Shown: positions 1-9,139, counted from the first letter of the stretch. The stretch: DNA of 64,000 bases from Roseivirga sp. (GCA_021404565.1 JAAWWF010000016.1:62001-126000), one strand, 5' to 3'. Notes: generated by a model not told the origin, from the letters alone. Made by a program: numbers and translations.

Positions 1-258
1 AAGTTATCAGGTGTAGCTGCTCCCCTTTATGACTATGTAACCAGACAAGCTCTAACCGGTGTAGATTGCTATGAACTCATCAGCCATGTGAATAAGGCCA
101 TGCATGAGGTTTGTGGGCAAAAATTTAAGATAATAGAACTTACCAGCTTGCAGATCTGGAAGACTGAAGACTTCCATGATTGGTTTCATAATACACCAAA
201 AGGAACTCAAAAAGTGGCTGATGAAATCTGGAAACAACTAGGCTTTTACCTCCATTGA
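1..258 (+). CDS. C-terminal fragment of probable SGNH-hydrolase-like protein (5' end outside window)
   Basis: Frame 1 is open from the first base to a TGA at 256-258, giving 85 residues with no start codon needed. The tail contains DWFHNTPKGTQKVAD, which resembles the C-terminal Asp/His block of SGNH/GDSL hydrolases (Asp-x-x-His followed by a Gly-containing helix). The next genes include three more SGNH-like proteins in a glycan locus, so a carbohydrate esterase or acyltransferase role is plausible. The N-terminal nucleophile block is outside the window, so the family call rests on a short motif and could be wrong. The gene converges on the next one with a 21-base gap. Confidence 0.55.
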   Translation, partial: KLSGVAAPLYDYVTRQALTGVDCYELISHVNKAMHEVCGQKFKIIELTSLQIWKTEDFHDWFHNTPKGTQKVADEIWKQLGFYLH

Positions 259-279
259 TCCCGTCAAAAACTCCACATT

Positions 280-1275
280 TTACTTGTCCACGATACCAAG
301 CTCTGCAAAGTTTCGCGAGATTTGTTTAGCCCAAAAAGTATGCACGCTTTCGTCAGGGTGAGTCTCTCCCTTTACAGTATTCGTAGAATTCAATTGCACA
401 TTGCATTTAATGTATTTGATACCATTCTCCTCAAAAAACCGGACCTGTTCTGATGCCTGCTCATCCGTATCGGCCAGTATGGCCACGTAGAATTCTATCC
501 CTTCCTTATGACAAAGTGCTTGCATTTCCTGAATCACTGACCGGGACACCTCAGTCGCATATTTTCTTTTTGTGCCCCTCATTAACCTCAGGTAAAGAAG
601 CTTGCTAAGATTAGCTGTCACCAGCCACTCTGATAGCGGGAAGGAGCCATAGGTCATGACTTCTTTCCTCAACAGTTGGCCCTGATCATCTAACTCCACA
701 AAGGGTAGCATCAGATCGTTACTACTGCCATAGTAAAGCTGTTCCTGCCATAAGGTTTCAGCGATATCTCTGTACTTGTGGTGATAGATATATCCGTAGA
801 TGACATGCTGGGGTTTTTCAGGCTTTCTCAGCTCTTCTTCCAGCCGCAATAATGACTGATACCCCCCAAAGCCCCCCGCTCCCAGGTTGCGCATGTCGAA
901 TTGTCTGTGCTTTTGTTGCAACTTCCAGACAAAGTTTTGATGATCGCTCACAGCCCAGCCCAAAGTAAAAGAACCTCCGATGAACACAACTTTTTCGGAA
1001 CCGGCTATTATTCCGGTCTCACGGGTAACACGCGACAGGTCTTGATTAAAGGTTAGTTGCATACTATCGCCAGTTGGATGAAATGGCCCGATTTTATATG
1101 AACCAGATACCGGTTTCCAACCCAAAACAGAGTCGGGCTCGTACATGCTTGTTTTCTGTACATCTAAACCATTTGCCCTGGTCGCCACCCTAAACCCCAG
1201 TAGCCTGAGTAGCACTTCAAGCACCACCAATATGATGAATGCATAAGCCAAAAAGGTGCCTGTTCTTTTAAGCAT
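280..1275 (-). CDS. Membrane-anchored SGNH/GDSL hydrolase-like protein
   Basis: The 331-residue protein has one N-terminal hydrophobic segment (about residues 7-27) and then a soluble domain, so it is probably anchored in the inner membrane facing the periplasm. The SGNH block I reads FIGGSFTLGW (Ser102 as predicted nucleophile), followed by an oxyanion-type Gly block (NLGAGGFGG, near 132). The C-terminal His block reads GETHPDESVH near 303-312; the Asp usually found three residues before His is Gly here, so activity is uncertain. Proteins of this kind commonly add or remove acyl groups on polysaccharides. The gene lies among glycosyltransferases and 98 bases downstream of a GT4 gene on the same strand. 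The substrate is not predictable from sequence. Confidence 0.75.
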   Translation of the reverse strand: MLKRTGTFLAYAFIILVVLEVLLRLLGFRVATRANGLDVQKTSMYEPDSVLGWKPVSGSYKIGPFHPTGDSMQLTFNQDLSRVTRETGIIAGSEKVVFIGGSFTLGWAVSDHQNFVWKLQQKHRQFDMRNLGAGGFGGYQSLLRLEEELRKPEKPQHVIYGYIYHHKYRDIAETLWQEQLYYGSSNDLMLPFVELDDQGQLLRKEVMTYGSFPLSEWLVTANLSKLLYLRLMRGTKRKYATEVSRSVIQEMQALCHKEGIEFYVAILADTDEQASEQVRFFEENGIKYIKCNVQLNSTNTVKGETHPDESVHTFWAKQISRNFAELGIVDK

Positions 1276-1373
1276 GAGAAGAATTGTATATTGTAGGTAT
1301 CACAGCCTGATGAGTAAACTAATACTTTTTACGGATTTCATTAAAGAGAAAGTCTTCCCCGGTTCTGTTAGTC

Positions 1374-2471
1374 TTATTCTAAAACAGCATTTAATACCCC
1401 CCTGCCGAATCTCTCCAGACTGAAGTGTCCTGCTTTTTCAATGGCAGCGACAGACATCTTTTTGTACAAATCCTTCTCTTCTTTCAGTTTGGAGATGGTG
1501 GCAAGAATCAATTCATGATCCGTACAATTAATTAAGTAACCTTGCATATGATCGTCTATTAACTCCCTGACCCCTCCTTTTGTAGGCACTATGCATGGCA
1601 GACCATAAACCATACCTTCCAAAACGGACATACCAAAAGTCTCAATATGCTCATCAGGATCAGAAAGGTTCAGCACTACCGAGGCTTTTTGATAGAATGG
1701 ATGCACATCCCTGTGTTCGCTGTAAATGTATAAGTTAGATGGTATGTTTTCTTCCTGAAAGAAGTGATCGATCTCAAGCTGGGTAGCATTGAGCAATAAT
1801 TCGAAATTAAGGTCAGGCTTTTTTCGCGCCAGCTCCAAAAAATGGACTACCCCTTTGTACTTAGCCAACGAACAGACCATCAGCACCCCAAATTCATGGG
1901 AGTCTGTTCTTCGAATATTATAACTCTCTGCCTCAGACATGAATTCTGACGAAAGTACATTGTGAACTCTGATACTCTTCGAAGGAGGTAAATTCAATTC
2001 AGAGGCCAGGTAATCCGATACAACTATGGCCTTATTTGCCGTTACATGCAGAACACCAAACAGCCATTTTTTTAGTATCCAGGGTGCAGGGGCCAAAGAA
2101 ATCTCATGAACATGATAAACTACCCGTTTTCTCATTAACCAGCCGGCCAAAGCCCCACCAAAGGGTAACACGGTATTCACATATACCACTACGGGTTGGA
2201 AAATGTATTTAAAAAGAGAAAATAACAGCCAGACTTGCGCAATTAAATACGAAACGAAAGTTCCCCAGGGCCTCCCAAATCTTTTATATGGAATGTGATG
2301 AAGTGAGATTTCAGATGGCAGTTCCGAAAGAAAGCCAGGATAATCGATGGTAGAGCAATACAGTTCAATACTATGTCCGGCATCAAACAGTTCCTGAACG
2401 GCCTGGCTTAAAACCCTTGTACTACCACTCAGGTCATTTCTCATATGCACCACTACGACCTTTTTCAACAC
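1374..2471 (-). CDS. Glycosyltransferase, GT4 family (GT-B fold)
   Basis: The 365-residue protein has the two-domain layout of GT4 enzymes: an N-terminal Rossmann-like domain beginning KKVVVVHMRNDLSGSTR with the Gly/Ser loop after the first strand, and a C-terminal nucleotide-sugar domain. The signature E-x7-E motif is present as ETFGMSVLEGM, followed by GLPCIVPTKGG near residue 300. GT4 enzymes are retaining transferases acting on the cytoplasmic side; the sugar donor cannot be read here. A short hydrophobic stretch near residues 75-95 and 105-115 may associate with the membrane. It is divergent from the GT2 gene at 2672, with about 200 bases between them that contain a perfect 17-bp palindrome. 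Confidence 0.88.
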   Translation of the reverse strand: MLKKVVVVHMRNDLSGSTRVLSQAVQELFDAGHSIELYCSTIDYPGFLSELPSEISLHHIPYKRFGRPWGTFVSYLIAQVWLLFSLFKYIFQPVVVYVNTVLPFGGALAGWLMRKRVVYHVHEISLAPAPWILKKWLFGVLHVTANKAIVVSDYLASELNLPPSKSIRVHNVLSSEFMSEAESYNIRRTDSHEFGVLMVCSLAKYKGVVHFLELARKKPDLNFELLLNATQLEIDHFFQEENIPSNLYIYSEHRDVHPFYQKASVVLNLSDPDEHIETFGMSVLEGMVYGLPCIVPTKGGVRELIDDHMQGYLINCTDHELILATISKLKEEKDLYKKMSVAAIEKAGHFSLERFGRGVLNAVLE

Positions 2472-2493
2472 TACTGGTTTACAAATTCACCCC

Positions 2494-2510
2494 TTGCCAA
2501 TAATTGGCAA
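2494..2510. promoter_or_regulatory. Perfect 17-bp palindrome in a divergent promoter region
   Basis: The bases TTGCCAATAATTGGCAA form two 8-bp arms around one central A. The site lies 22 bases upstream of the GT4 start (minus strand) and about 160 bases upstream of the GT2 start (plus strand). It fits a dimer-binding operator for the divergent pair, but no regulator gene is adjacent, so this is inference. Confidence 0.4.
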
Positions 2511-2671
2511 TGATAAGGAATTATATGGGTAATCAGGCACTATCTCAATATCAGGATTTGCTCTTGTTGATCTCTGCTTTTATTGAAGCGAGGGTACGGT
2601 AGTACATGTCCTTTAATGATGATGAACAAAATATTTCGTTGCTTTGAGAGAAATATCATTCCTCCTTTTCA

Positions 2672-3643
2672 GTGGCAGAAATCACGATTGTATACGTAAA
2701 CTACCATTCAGTAGAAGAGCTGAAAAGATCTCTTAAGTCTGTTACTCAGTTTACCACTACGGCTTATGAGGTAATCGTCATCAATAATGCTCCTGAAGAT
2801 GATCTATCGGCTTTAAGTGACTATCATAAAGACCTGCAAATTATTGAGCCAAAAGATAATCTGGGGTTTGGCAAGGCTTGTAACCTTGGGATTAAAGCCT
2901 CGAAAACTCCCTATATTTTGCTACTCAACCCAGACACCTATCTGATAGAAGACAGTATTTCCATAGGCCTGAACGCTTATAAAGCACTCAATCAAAGTGT
3001 CACGGGCGTACTTTCCTGTAAGCACATGTACGAAAATGGCAGCTTTCAATACAGCTGTTTCGAAAGGAGTGAGTTGCCAGTCTTTCCCTTTTTCCGAATC
3101 CCCTGGAAAAGGGCGGTAAAAGACTCCAAACAGTATTATAATGATTCAAAAGCTGTAATTGACGAGCATAGCACATCTCACTATACCTATGCCGTACACG
3201 GGTCTTTTATGCTTGGCCCCAGACAATTAATGGAAGAGGAACCTTTTGACGAGGATTTTTTCCTTTACAGTGAAGAACTGGACTTGTGCAGAAGGCTTCA
3301 ACAGAAGCAAAGAAGCGCTTACTACCTGTCAGAAACCACCATAGCACACTCCTCACACAGAGCAGTCGAAAACATGGCCATCAGAAACCAAATGTACCTG
3401 TCTTCAGCGCTTTTAGTTTTGAAATACTATGGCAAAATCGGCTATAGCTTCTACTACCTGCAAAGGGTACTGAGGGCTCTCTTCTTAATGGCTAGCCTAC
3501 CGCTTATGCCGCGGAGAGTGGCAGAAAAAATCAAGGCTCACCTGAAAGACTCAAGGCCTTTATCCGGAGATTATCTCAAAATCTTTAAATACAGCCGGGG
3601 GCTCAAAACTCATGTGCCGCTGAAAAGCAGTTCCATTGAATAA
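2672..3643 (+). CDS. Glycosyltransferase, GT2 family (GT-A fold)
   Basis: The 323-residue protein begins with ITIVYVNYHSVEELKRSL and has the GT2 features NLGFGKACNLGI and LLLNPDTYL (the Asp motif that binds the divalent metal and nucleotide sugar, near residue 92), then DEDFFLYSEELDLCRR near 200, where the acidic residues include the likely base. The layout matches WbbL-like rhamnosyl or related transferases that add sugars to lipid-linked glycans, but the donor is not determinable. A C-terminal hydrophobic patch (about 255-275) may contact the membrane. The start chosen is a GTG; the frame closes with TGA at 2645-2647 and has no ATG in between. It converges on the flippase gene with a 16-base gap. 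Confidence 0.88.
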   Translation: MAEITIVYVNYHSVEELKRSLKSVTQFTTTAYEVIVINNAPEDDLSALSDYHKDLQIIEPKDNLGFGKACNLGIKASKTPYILLLNPDTYLIEDSISIGLNAYKALNQSVTGVLSCKHMYENGSFQYSCFERSELPVFPFFRIPWKRAVKDSKQYYNDSKAVIDEHSTSHYTYAVHGSFMLGPRQLMEEEPFDEDFFLYSEELDLCRRLQQKQRSAYYLSETTIAHSSHRAVENMAIRNQMYLSSALLVLKYYGKIGYSFYYLQRVLRALFLMASLPLMPRRVAEKIKAHLKDSRPLSGDYLKIFKYSRGLKTHVPLKSSSIE

Positions 3644-3659
3644 CAGACTCTTGACCAGG

Positions 3660-4895
3660 TCAGGACTTAAAAAATGATCTGGCAAACCGCACTCTCAAAA
3701 CCATGGTAAGAAATGTACCGGCAAGGATGCCGATATATACCCCATACAAGCCCATGGCATTGACAAGAGCAATTGAAAGTACCAGTGTTACAACAAATCC
3801 CTTAAGGGTGGTAGTGGCCAAAGCCATAGATTTTTTATGGTAGGTGTATGGAATGCTAAGGTAGACCCCCAGAATCATAAACAGATTGGCCAGCACCATA
3901 AGGGGTAAGTATTCAATGCTCGCAGCTAAGTCAGGAAAGATTAATGGCAGCAGCAGGTAAACACCGACCAGCAACAGAACAACACCGCCACTGGTAATCA
4001 AACTTACTTTTTTCAACAACTGTCTGAACTCGCCCTTCAGCGATTTAAAGTCCTTCTTGACATGAAAGTGATCCTGAGCGGAGAAGAAGTAGAAAATACC
4101 GAGAAAGAATACAGGGGTTGCCAGTTTTTCTGCCACAGCAAAGATTCCATTCATTTCGAACCCGAGCTGAGACTTGATGATGTATTTGTTGGCATTGATC
4201 AGCAACAACCAACCCAATGTGTTGAAAACCAGTGGTAGAGCATAAGAAAGTAAAGCTTTGATATGACGCCAACGCAAAAAATGAAATGAAAACTGATCTC
4301 GTTTTATACCCCAGGATACACATACCACAAGTGAAGCCAGGTTGGCCACCGCAAATGCCGCCAGTACATTTTCAAGCTTGTTTTCAGAATAAAACACCGC
4401 CCACAACTCACCAAGCGTAAAAACCACTGATCTGACGATCATGGCTCCCGCATAAAGCTTCACCTGGGAATTTCCTCTTAATACCTGCATCATGGTATTT
4501 AAGAGCATTTGACTCATTAATATGGCCGCCCCTACCAGTAACAGAGGTGCCGGACCCGATAGCTTTGCGAAAAAAGTAATCACAGCTAAGAGCACCGTCA
4601 TTGTCAATAGTACTGCAGTGCCGTTAGTAAAGCCAATGACCTTGTTTTGATCATCCGCATCGGTCAACCAGCGATAGATGGCGTCCGCTATCTGCATGGA
4701 GAAAACAGGCCCCAGAATAGCCACGGTAGAAATTACAAGATCATACCTACCCGTATCCGCATAGCCCAGTTCTACGGCTATGATCGGGAAGATGATAATG
4801 GAAATTATCTTACTGGAATAGGTACCCAAGGCGTAGATCCAGGCATTTCTGCTGATACTTTTTTCGGGGAATAATGGGGTGAAGATGTTTTTCAA
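3660..4895 (-). CDS. Polysaccharide flippase, Wzx/MOP superfamily
   Basis: The 411-residue protein is almost wholly hydrophobic, with roughly 12 predicted membrane segments and an N-terminus of the type ISRNAWIYALGTYSSKIIS that is typical of O-antigen/teichoic-acid flippases in the MOP superfamily. Such proteins turn lipid-linked oligosaccharides across the inner membrane. It is the last gene of a minus-strand run after three methyltransferase-type genes, 13 bases from the nearest. It is the only export component in the visible part of the polysaccharide locus; a polymerase (Wzy) is not seen here and may lie to the left of the window. Confidence 0.88.
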   Translation of the reverse strand: MKNIFTPLFPEKSISRNAWIYALGTYSSKIISIIIFPIIAVELGYADTGRYDLVISTVAILGPVFSMQIADAIYRWLTDADDQNKVIGFTNGTAVLLTMTVLLAVITFFAKLSGPAPLLLVGAAILMSQMLLNTMMQVLRGNSQVKLYAGAMIVRSVVFTLGELWAVFYSENKLENVLAAFAVANLASLVVCVSWGIKRDQFSFHFLRWRHIKALLSYALPLVFNTLGWLLLINANKYIIKSQLGFEMNGIFAVAEKLATPVFFLGIFYFFSAQDHFHVKKDFKSLKGEFRQLLKKVSLITSGGVVLLLVGVYLLLPLIFPDLAASIEYLPLMVLANLFMILGVYLSIPYTYHKKSMALATTTLKGFVVTLVLSIALVNAMGLYGVYIGILAGTFLTMVLRVRFARSFFKS

Positions 4896-4908
4896 AGGCT
4901 TCCGTCAG

Positions 4909-5580
4909 TCAAATCCGTTTTAGATATCCCCTGGTATTGAAAGTAGCATTCGGACCGAAAAAATGAGTCCATTTGGTCTCCACCTTAAAAGAGGTGTTAG
5001 TGGCAAGGATCTCATTGATTGCCTTCAATGGACCTCCGTTAAATTTCTTTTTCGGGATCTCGAGCTGATCTATAATTCCATCCTCAATGATGTAGTAAGA
5101 ACCTGGAGGAACAACCGGATGAAATTTATGAAAGGCCTGATATACCTGCTCATACGTATGCGACCCATCGTCAATGATCAGAATTTTATCGAATTCAGCA
5201 CAATCTTCGAGGGAGTAGTTTTGCCAACCTCCTTCAAATAACCTGATGTTTTCCGTGGAGCGTATTTCCGGGTCGAGTTTCTCTTGCTTCAGATCAATAG
5301 TATGAACCACACCATCACCAAAGTTTCTTAAGAGGTCGGCAAGATAGAGGGCAGAGCCACCCTTATTGGTGCCTATTTCAATAATCAGGTCGGGCTGTAC
5401 TTCAGAAATAATCATCTGATAGATCACAATATCAAAGGGGCATTTAAGCATAGAAATACCCCGATACGTTATTCTATGATGGGCCTTGTCTATCAACTGA
5501 AGGTCGGTATGAAAATCGAGTTCCTGATCTGAGGCAGGTCTTTTTAGTCCTGAGAATATATTTTTGAAGGCGCTTTTCAT
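4909..5580 (-). CDS. CmcI-type (cephalosporin hydroxylase family) SAM-dependent methyltransferase
   Basis: The 223-residue protein has the SAM-binding Gly motif IIEIGTNKGGSALYLADLL near residues 87-105, an acidic residue at the end of strand 2 (TIDLKQE), and IIDDGSHTYEQV near 155, which is the pattern of the CmcI / rhamnosyl O-methyltransferase family. Homologues annotated as cephalosporin hydroxylase in polysaccharide loci usually methylate sugars or lipids. Its start codon overlaps the stop of the upstream methyltransferase by four bases (ATGA), so the two are probably translated together. The substrate in this glycan is unknown. Confidence 0.82.
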   Translation of the reverse strand: MKSAFKNIFSGLKRPASDQELDFHTDLQLIDKAHHRITYRGISMLKCPFDIVIYQMIISEVQPDLIIEIGTNKGGSALYLADLLRNFGDGVVHTIDLKQEKLDPEIRSTENIRLFEGGWQNYSLEDCAEFDKILIIDDGSHTYEQVYQAFHKFHPVVPPGSYYIIEDGIIDQLEIPKKKFNGGPLKAINEILATNTSFKVETKWTHFFGPNATFNTRGYLKRI

Positions 5581-6350
5581 GTCTGTCTAAAGGAGTTTTT
5601 TACCCTGAATACTATTTTTTCGATCAAGCTCTTTTTAGTACTGTTATAGGTAACAAGGCTGTTGTTAAGTTGTACGCCAATTTGCTCATCTGAACACACC
5701 GCTACAAAGTATTGGGCCTGATCAACAGGGTTGTGGGAAGTAAAGCCTTTAAAATCTCCCCGATACTCTGTCAAATTGCTCTTCTCCGATTTCGCATTCA
5801 CCATCACTGAGGCGTTGATGGTTTTTTGATATAAAATTGACAGATGTTTAAAGCGCTTTTCTAAAAGCTCAGTCAGCTCTGCCAGGTTGAGCTCTTTGGG
5901 GTGATAAGGATTTCTGCCTCTGGAAGCCAGGTGATGGGTGCTTTCACTATCCGGTGTTGATATGAGCAGAATGCCCCCGGGCTTCAACACTCTCTTCAAA
6001 CTATCTAATGCTGCTTCATGCGCAGTCAGATGTTCAATTGTTTCAAAGCACGTAATCACATCAAAAGTATCCGGACCAAAAGGCAATTGACAAATATCTG
6101 CTGTATCAAAGCTGACATTTTCCTGCCTGTATTTGTTACCGGCATGTTCTGTGGCAGCGGGGTCTATGTCAATTCCAACTACGCTTTCAGCCTTAGCGGC
6201 CATGAGGAAAGTGCCGTATCCCTCACCAGAGGCCACGTCCAACACCGCTTTGGCCTCGACAAAATCCATTGCAAAAAAGTACCGATGCAGATGCTCGTAA
6301 GTGTAATATTCATTGACTTGGGTAACAAGTCTTTCACCGGTCCATTTCAT
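5577..6350 (-). CDS. Class I SAM-dependent methyltransferase
   Basis: This 257-residue protein has motif I as VLDVASGEGYGTFLMA, motif II as VVGIDIDP and the later LPFGPDTFDVITCFETIEHL and LKRVLKPGGILLIS, the standard Methyltransf_11/UbiE-like order. I place the start at the ATG at 6350 (protein beginning MKWTGERL) because that ATG overlaps the upstream gene's stop by one base (TGATG), and because the MKWTGERL start is common among methyltransferases of glycan loci. An in-frame start 54 bases further upstream exists but lies inside the upstream gene. Likely it modifies a sugar or a lipid-linked intermediate, together with its two neighbours. Confidence 0.85.
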   Translation of the reverse strand: MKWTGERLVTQVNEYYTYEHLHRYFFAMDFVEAKAVLDVASGEGYGTFLMAAKAESVVGIDIDPAATEHAGNKYRQENVSFDTADICQLPFGPDTFDVITCFETIEHLTAHEAALDSLKRVLKPGGILLISTPDSESTHHLASRGRNPYHPKELNLAELTELLEKRFKHLSILYQKTINASVMVNAKSEKSNLTEYRGDFKGFTSHNPVDQAQYFVAVCSDEQIGVQLNNSLVTYNSTKKSLIEKIVFRVKNSFRQT

Positions 6351-7147
6351 CAGCGGGTTCCAGATTGTGGTTTGATAATAACCCCCTGGCAGGTTGGCAG
6401 GCAAAATACACTTGTATTTCGACTTTTGGCAAACTTATCATGGGCTCTTTGCTGCTCTTCAAATCCAGGATACCCATAATCATCCAAAATAATGATTCCT
6501 CCGGGTACAAGGTAATCCCAGAGATATTCTAATGCCGCCATTTCGGGAATGGTGCTGTTCAGGTCCAGGGAAATAAAAGCCAGTTTGTCAAAGGCAATTT
6601 TTTCGAGTATTTGTGGCACTACGCCTTTAACAATCTCAACATTGGGCCATAAAGAGAATCGTTCGGTCACCTCCTGATAAAAGCTATCCCAATCGCCTTC
6701 CGGTTTTATACCATGACTCTCCCGTTTCAGTTCATTTGTACTTAGCATCTCAGGAATTGTACCAGTGAAGCTATCAATAAGGACAAATCTCTTGTCCATA
6801 TCTTTAAAGGACAGATAATCGGTAATACTGGTCACAAAAAAGCCGGTTCTTACACCACATTCTACAAAGTCTCCCTCCAGGTGTTGCGCATAACCGGCTG
6901 CCCAGCATAGCGTATGAATTCTCCATTCCAGGTCAACACCTTTTAAGAAAAAACCTTTATCTGTTTCCTTGCCCTTTTTGTAGGCATTCAGGAAATTAGG
7001 TTCCTTTAAAAAGGGAGCATTGTTGGTAGTAAAAAGGTTGTCCTTTGCATAGGACAGATCTTCTTTAACCACTGCGTGTAGTTTGTGTCCACAAAGTTTG
7101 TTGATAGCTTTGGTGAGCAACCTGTAAAAGTCATGACTCATGTTCAA
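6350..7147 (-). CDS. TylF/MycF-family O-methyltransferase
   Basis: The 265-residue protein fits the TylF (macrocin O-methyltransferase) family: VECGVRTGFFVTSITDYL as SAM motif near 95, FVLIDSFTGTIPE near 120, LAFISLDLN near 192 and the metal-ligand-like IIILDDYGYPGFEEQQRA near 220. Family members are Mg-dependent and methylate sugar hydroxyls. It is the first gene of the tight minus-strand group TylF, class I methyltransferase, CmcI-type methyltransferase, flippase; its stop overlaps the next start by one base. A second ATG at 7141 could equally be the true start. The promoter should lie in the 169-base divergent gap to the gene at 7317. Confidence 0.85.
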   Translation of the reverse strand: MNMSHDFYRLLTKAINKLCGHKLHAVVKEDLSYAKDNLFTTNNAPFLKEPNFLNAYKKGKETDKGFFLKGVDLEWRIHTLCWAAGYAQHLEGDFVECGVRTGFFVTSITDYLSFKDMDKRFVLIDSFTGTIPEMLSTNELKRESHGIKPEGDWDSFYQEVTERFSLWPNVEIVKGVVPQILEKIAFDKLAFISLDLNSTIPEMAALEYLWDYLVPGGIIILDDYGYPGFEEQQRAHDKFAKSRNTSVFCLPTCQGVIIKPQSGTR

Positions 7148-7316
7148 AAACCGGGTTTTCAGGCATTTAAAAGATTCAATAGTATTGACTTGTTTTCCGT
7201 CATTGCAATCAAAAGAATTGAGCGAGATAACTTGTACTCAAAGTATCAAAGCAAAGCATATTTATTGTTCAATCCAGATACTTCAATAGTTTTATAGCTT
7301 CCAAAGATAACCGAGA

Positions 7317-8072
7317 ATGAATACACTTCTTTTTATAGGCCATCCCGGTCATGAACTACTGGCTTATAAGTTTTTACAAGAGTACAAACCATATGTTATC
7401 TTTCTCACGACTGGTTCAGGCAATGCTGATACACCGAGAATAAAGGGGTCCATTGATCTGGTTGAGGCTCTGGAGCTTCATGTTTTCAGTCCCTTCTCTC
7501 CTTTTACCGATCGCCAAATATATAACTTAATCATGGATGGCAATTTCGGAGAATTCAAGCAGGTAAAGTCGGCCCTGACAGCCTTTGTGTTGGAGCACAA
7601 TATTGAACGGATAGTAGGAGATGCGCTGGAGGGCTTCAATCCTTCTCACGACCTTTGCCGGTACATTATCAATGGCTGTGTCCAGGACTTGAAAGGTCGT
7701 CACAACCTTGAGAATTACGATTTTTTGCAAGATGAGGTATTCAGAAATTCTGAAATAAAGCTCAATGAACTCGATATTGTGCTAAGGCTGAATAATGATG
7801 AAATGGAGGCCAAACTGCAAGCCTGTAGAAAATACAGCGAGCTGAAATTTGAGGTTGATCGCTTTTTTGACGCCTATGGTTCTGACTTTTTCGCACTGGA
7901 ATATTTCAGACATATTACTGATACATCAATGATGACCAATTGGGAAGGAGAGCACCCCTTCTACGAGCTCCATGGAAGAAAGAGAGTACAGGAAGGAATT
8001 TATGAAAAAGCACTGCTCTTTGAAGACCATATGCTTCCCCTCGCAAAATCTCTGTTGGTAAATAGTACCTGA
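7317..8072 (+). CDS. Divergent PIG-L/LmbE-like protein
   Basis: The 251-residue protein starts with TLLFIGHPGHELLAYKFLQ, followed by a strand ending in FLTTGSG and, near residues 105-115, GFNPSHDLCRYI. This order copies the PIG-L deacetylase fold (HPDDE motif, then T-x-G, then the H-x-x-H-like motif). The two Asp residues of HPDDE are Gly and His here, so the usual zinc site is altered. PIG-L enzymes remove N-acetyl groups from amino sugars; this one may have lost or changed that activity. It overlaps the following GT4 gene by one base (TGATG), which ties it to glycan synthesis. The assignment rests on motif order, and a full-length profile match could fail. Confidence 0.6.
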   Translation: MNTLLFIGHPGHELLAYKFLQEYKPYVIFLTTGSGNADTPRIKGSIDLVEALELHVFSPFSPFTDRQIYNLIMDGNFGEFKQVKSALTAFVLEHNIERIVGDALEGFNPSHDLCRYIINGCVQDLKGRHNLENYDFLQDEVFRNSEIKLNELDIVLRLNNDEMEAKLQACRKYSELKFEVDRFFDAYGSDFFALEYFRHITDTSMMTNWEGEHPFYELHGRKRVQEGIYEKALLFEDHMLPLAKSLLVNST

Positions 8073-9139
8073 TGAAGGTACTCATCACCAATATTGAAAT
8101 GGATGACTATAGCGGTACCACACTCTATGTAAAGGAACTGGCCCTGGGTCTGAAAAATGCCGGCATACAAGTAGAAGTTTTTACTTTCAGAGTCGGTGTG
8201 ATAGGTGAAGAATTACAGAGTGCCGATATCCTTGTCAGCGACAATCTGAAGCAGCTTACTACTCCGGATATCATACATGCTCATCATAACCTTACTGCCT
8301 GGCCATTACTCTTTCATTTCAAAGACTGCCCGATGGTATTCTGGGTGCACAACAGACTATCCCCCCTTGATATGCCACCCTTGCACAGGAATATCATGGC
8401 GTATATGGCCGTAGACTACAACTGCAAGGAACGCTATACAAAGGAGCATGATTTTGCTCCTGACGAAGTGATAGTGATTCAAAATTGGGTAAATACCCAT
8501 CGGTTTCATCTAAAAGCCAAAGTGAACACAAAACCGGCAAAAGCACTGGTTTTCTCAAATTATGCCAGGGAAGATGGTTTTCTGCCAGCCATTCGCGAAG
8601 CCTGTGAAAGACTGAATATAGAGCTGCAGGTAATGGGTCGTGGCACCGGAACAGAGCGGCTCGACCCTGAAAACTATTTAGGAGCATACGATCTTGTTTT
8701 TGCCAAGGCAAAGGCTGCTATGGAGGCTATGGCTTCAGGTTGTGCCGTGTGCGTTTGCGACTTCACCGGATTAGCGGGTCTGGTTCAGTCTGAAAACTAT
8801 AAGCACTTCAGACGCTTCAATTTTGGTATGAAGCTGATGACCAAAACCATTACAGCTGAGGCCATAGCAGAAGCTTGTTCAGAATATGAAAGGGATGAGG
8901 TAATTGCTGTAACCAAGAGACTTAGAAAGGAAGCCGGTTTTGAGGTCATATTTGCGCAAATCCTGCCCTTATACGAGACCGTTATAAGCCGATATAGCAG
9001 TGGGGAACATGGCAGATATCAGTTCACACTGGCCAGATATCTTAAAACCAGAAAGGTGACATTTCGGATTTGGGCAGGGTTATGGACTGAGCGACATGTC
9101 CCCATATTGCATCGCTTTATCAGCAAAACAGGCGGTTAA
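8072..9139 (+). CDS. Glycosyltransferase, GT4-like
   Basis: The 355-residue protein opens with MKVLITNIEMDDYSGTTLY, the nucleotide-binding loop of GT-B enzymes, has DIIHAHHNLTAW near residue 70 and VFSNYAREDG near 165 as the start of the second domain. The C-terminal domain carries AKAKAAMEAMASGCAVCVCD near 215, in place of the classical E-x7-E (AxAAMEAMASG retains the first Glu-containing helix). It is translationally coupled to the PIG-L-like gene upstream. The donor and acceptor are unknown. After the stop there is an 80-base gap to a convergent SGNH gene. Confidence 0.8.
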   Translation: MKVLITNIEMDDYSGTTLYVKELALGLKNAGIQVEVFTFRVGVIGEELQSADILVSDNLKQLTTPDIIHAHHNLTAWPLLFHFKDCPMVFWVHNRLSPLDMPPLHRNIMAYMAVDYNCKERYTKEHDFAPDEVIVIQNWVNTHRFHLKAKVNTKPAKALVFSNYAREDGFLPAIREACERLNIELQVMGRGTGTERLDPENYLGAYDLVFAKAKAAMEAMASGCAVCVCDFTGLAGLVQSENYKHFRRFNFGMKLMTKTITAEAIAEACSEYERDEVIAVTKRLRKEAGFEVIFAQILPLYETVISRYSSGEHGRYQFTLARYLKTRKVTFRIWAGLWTERHVPILHRFISKTGG

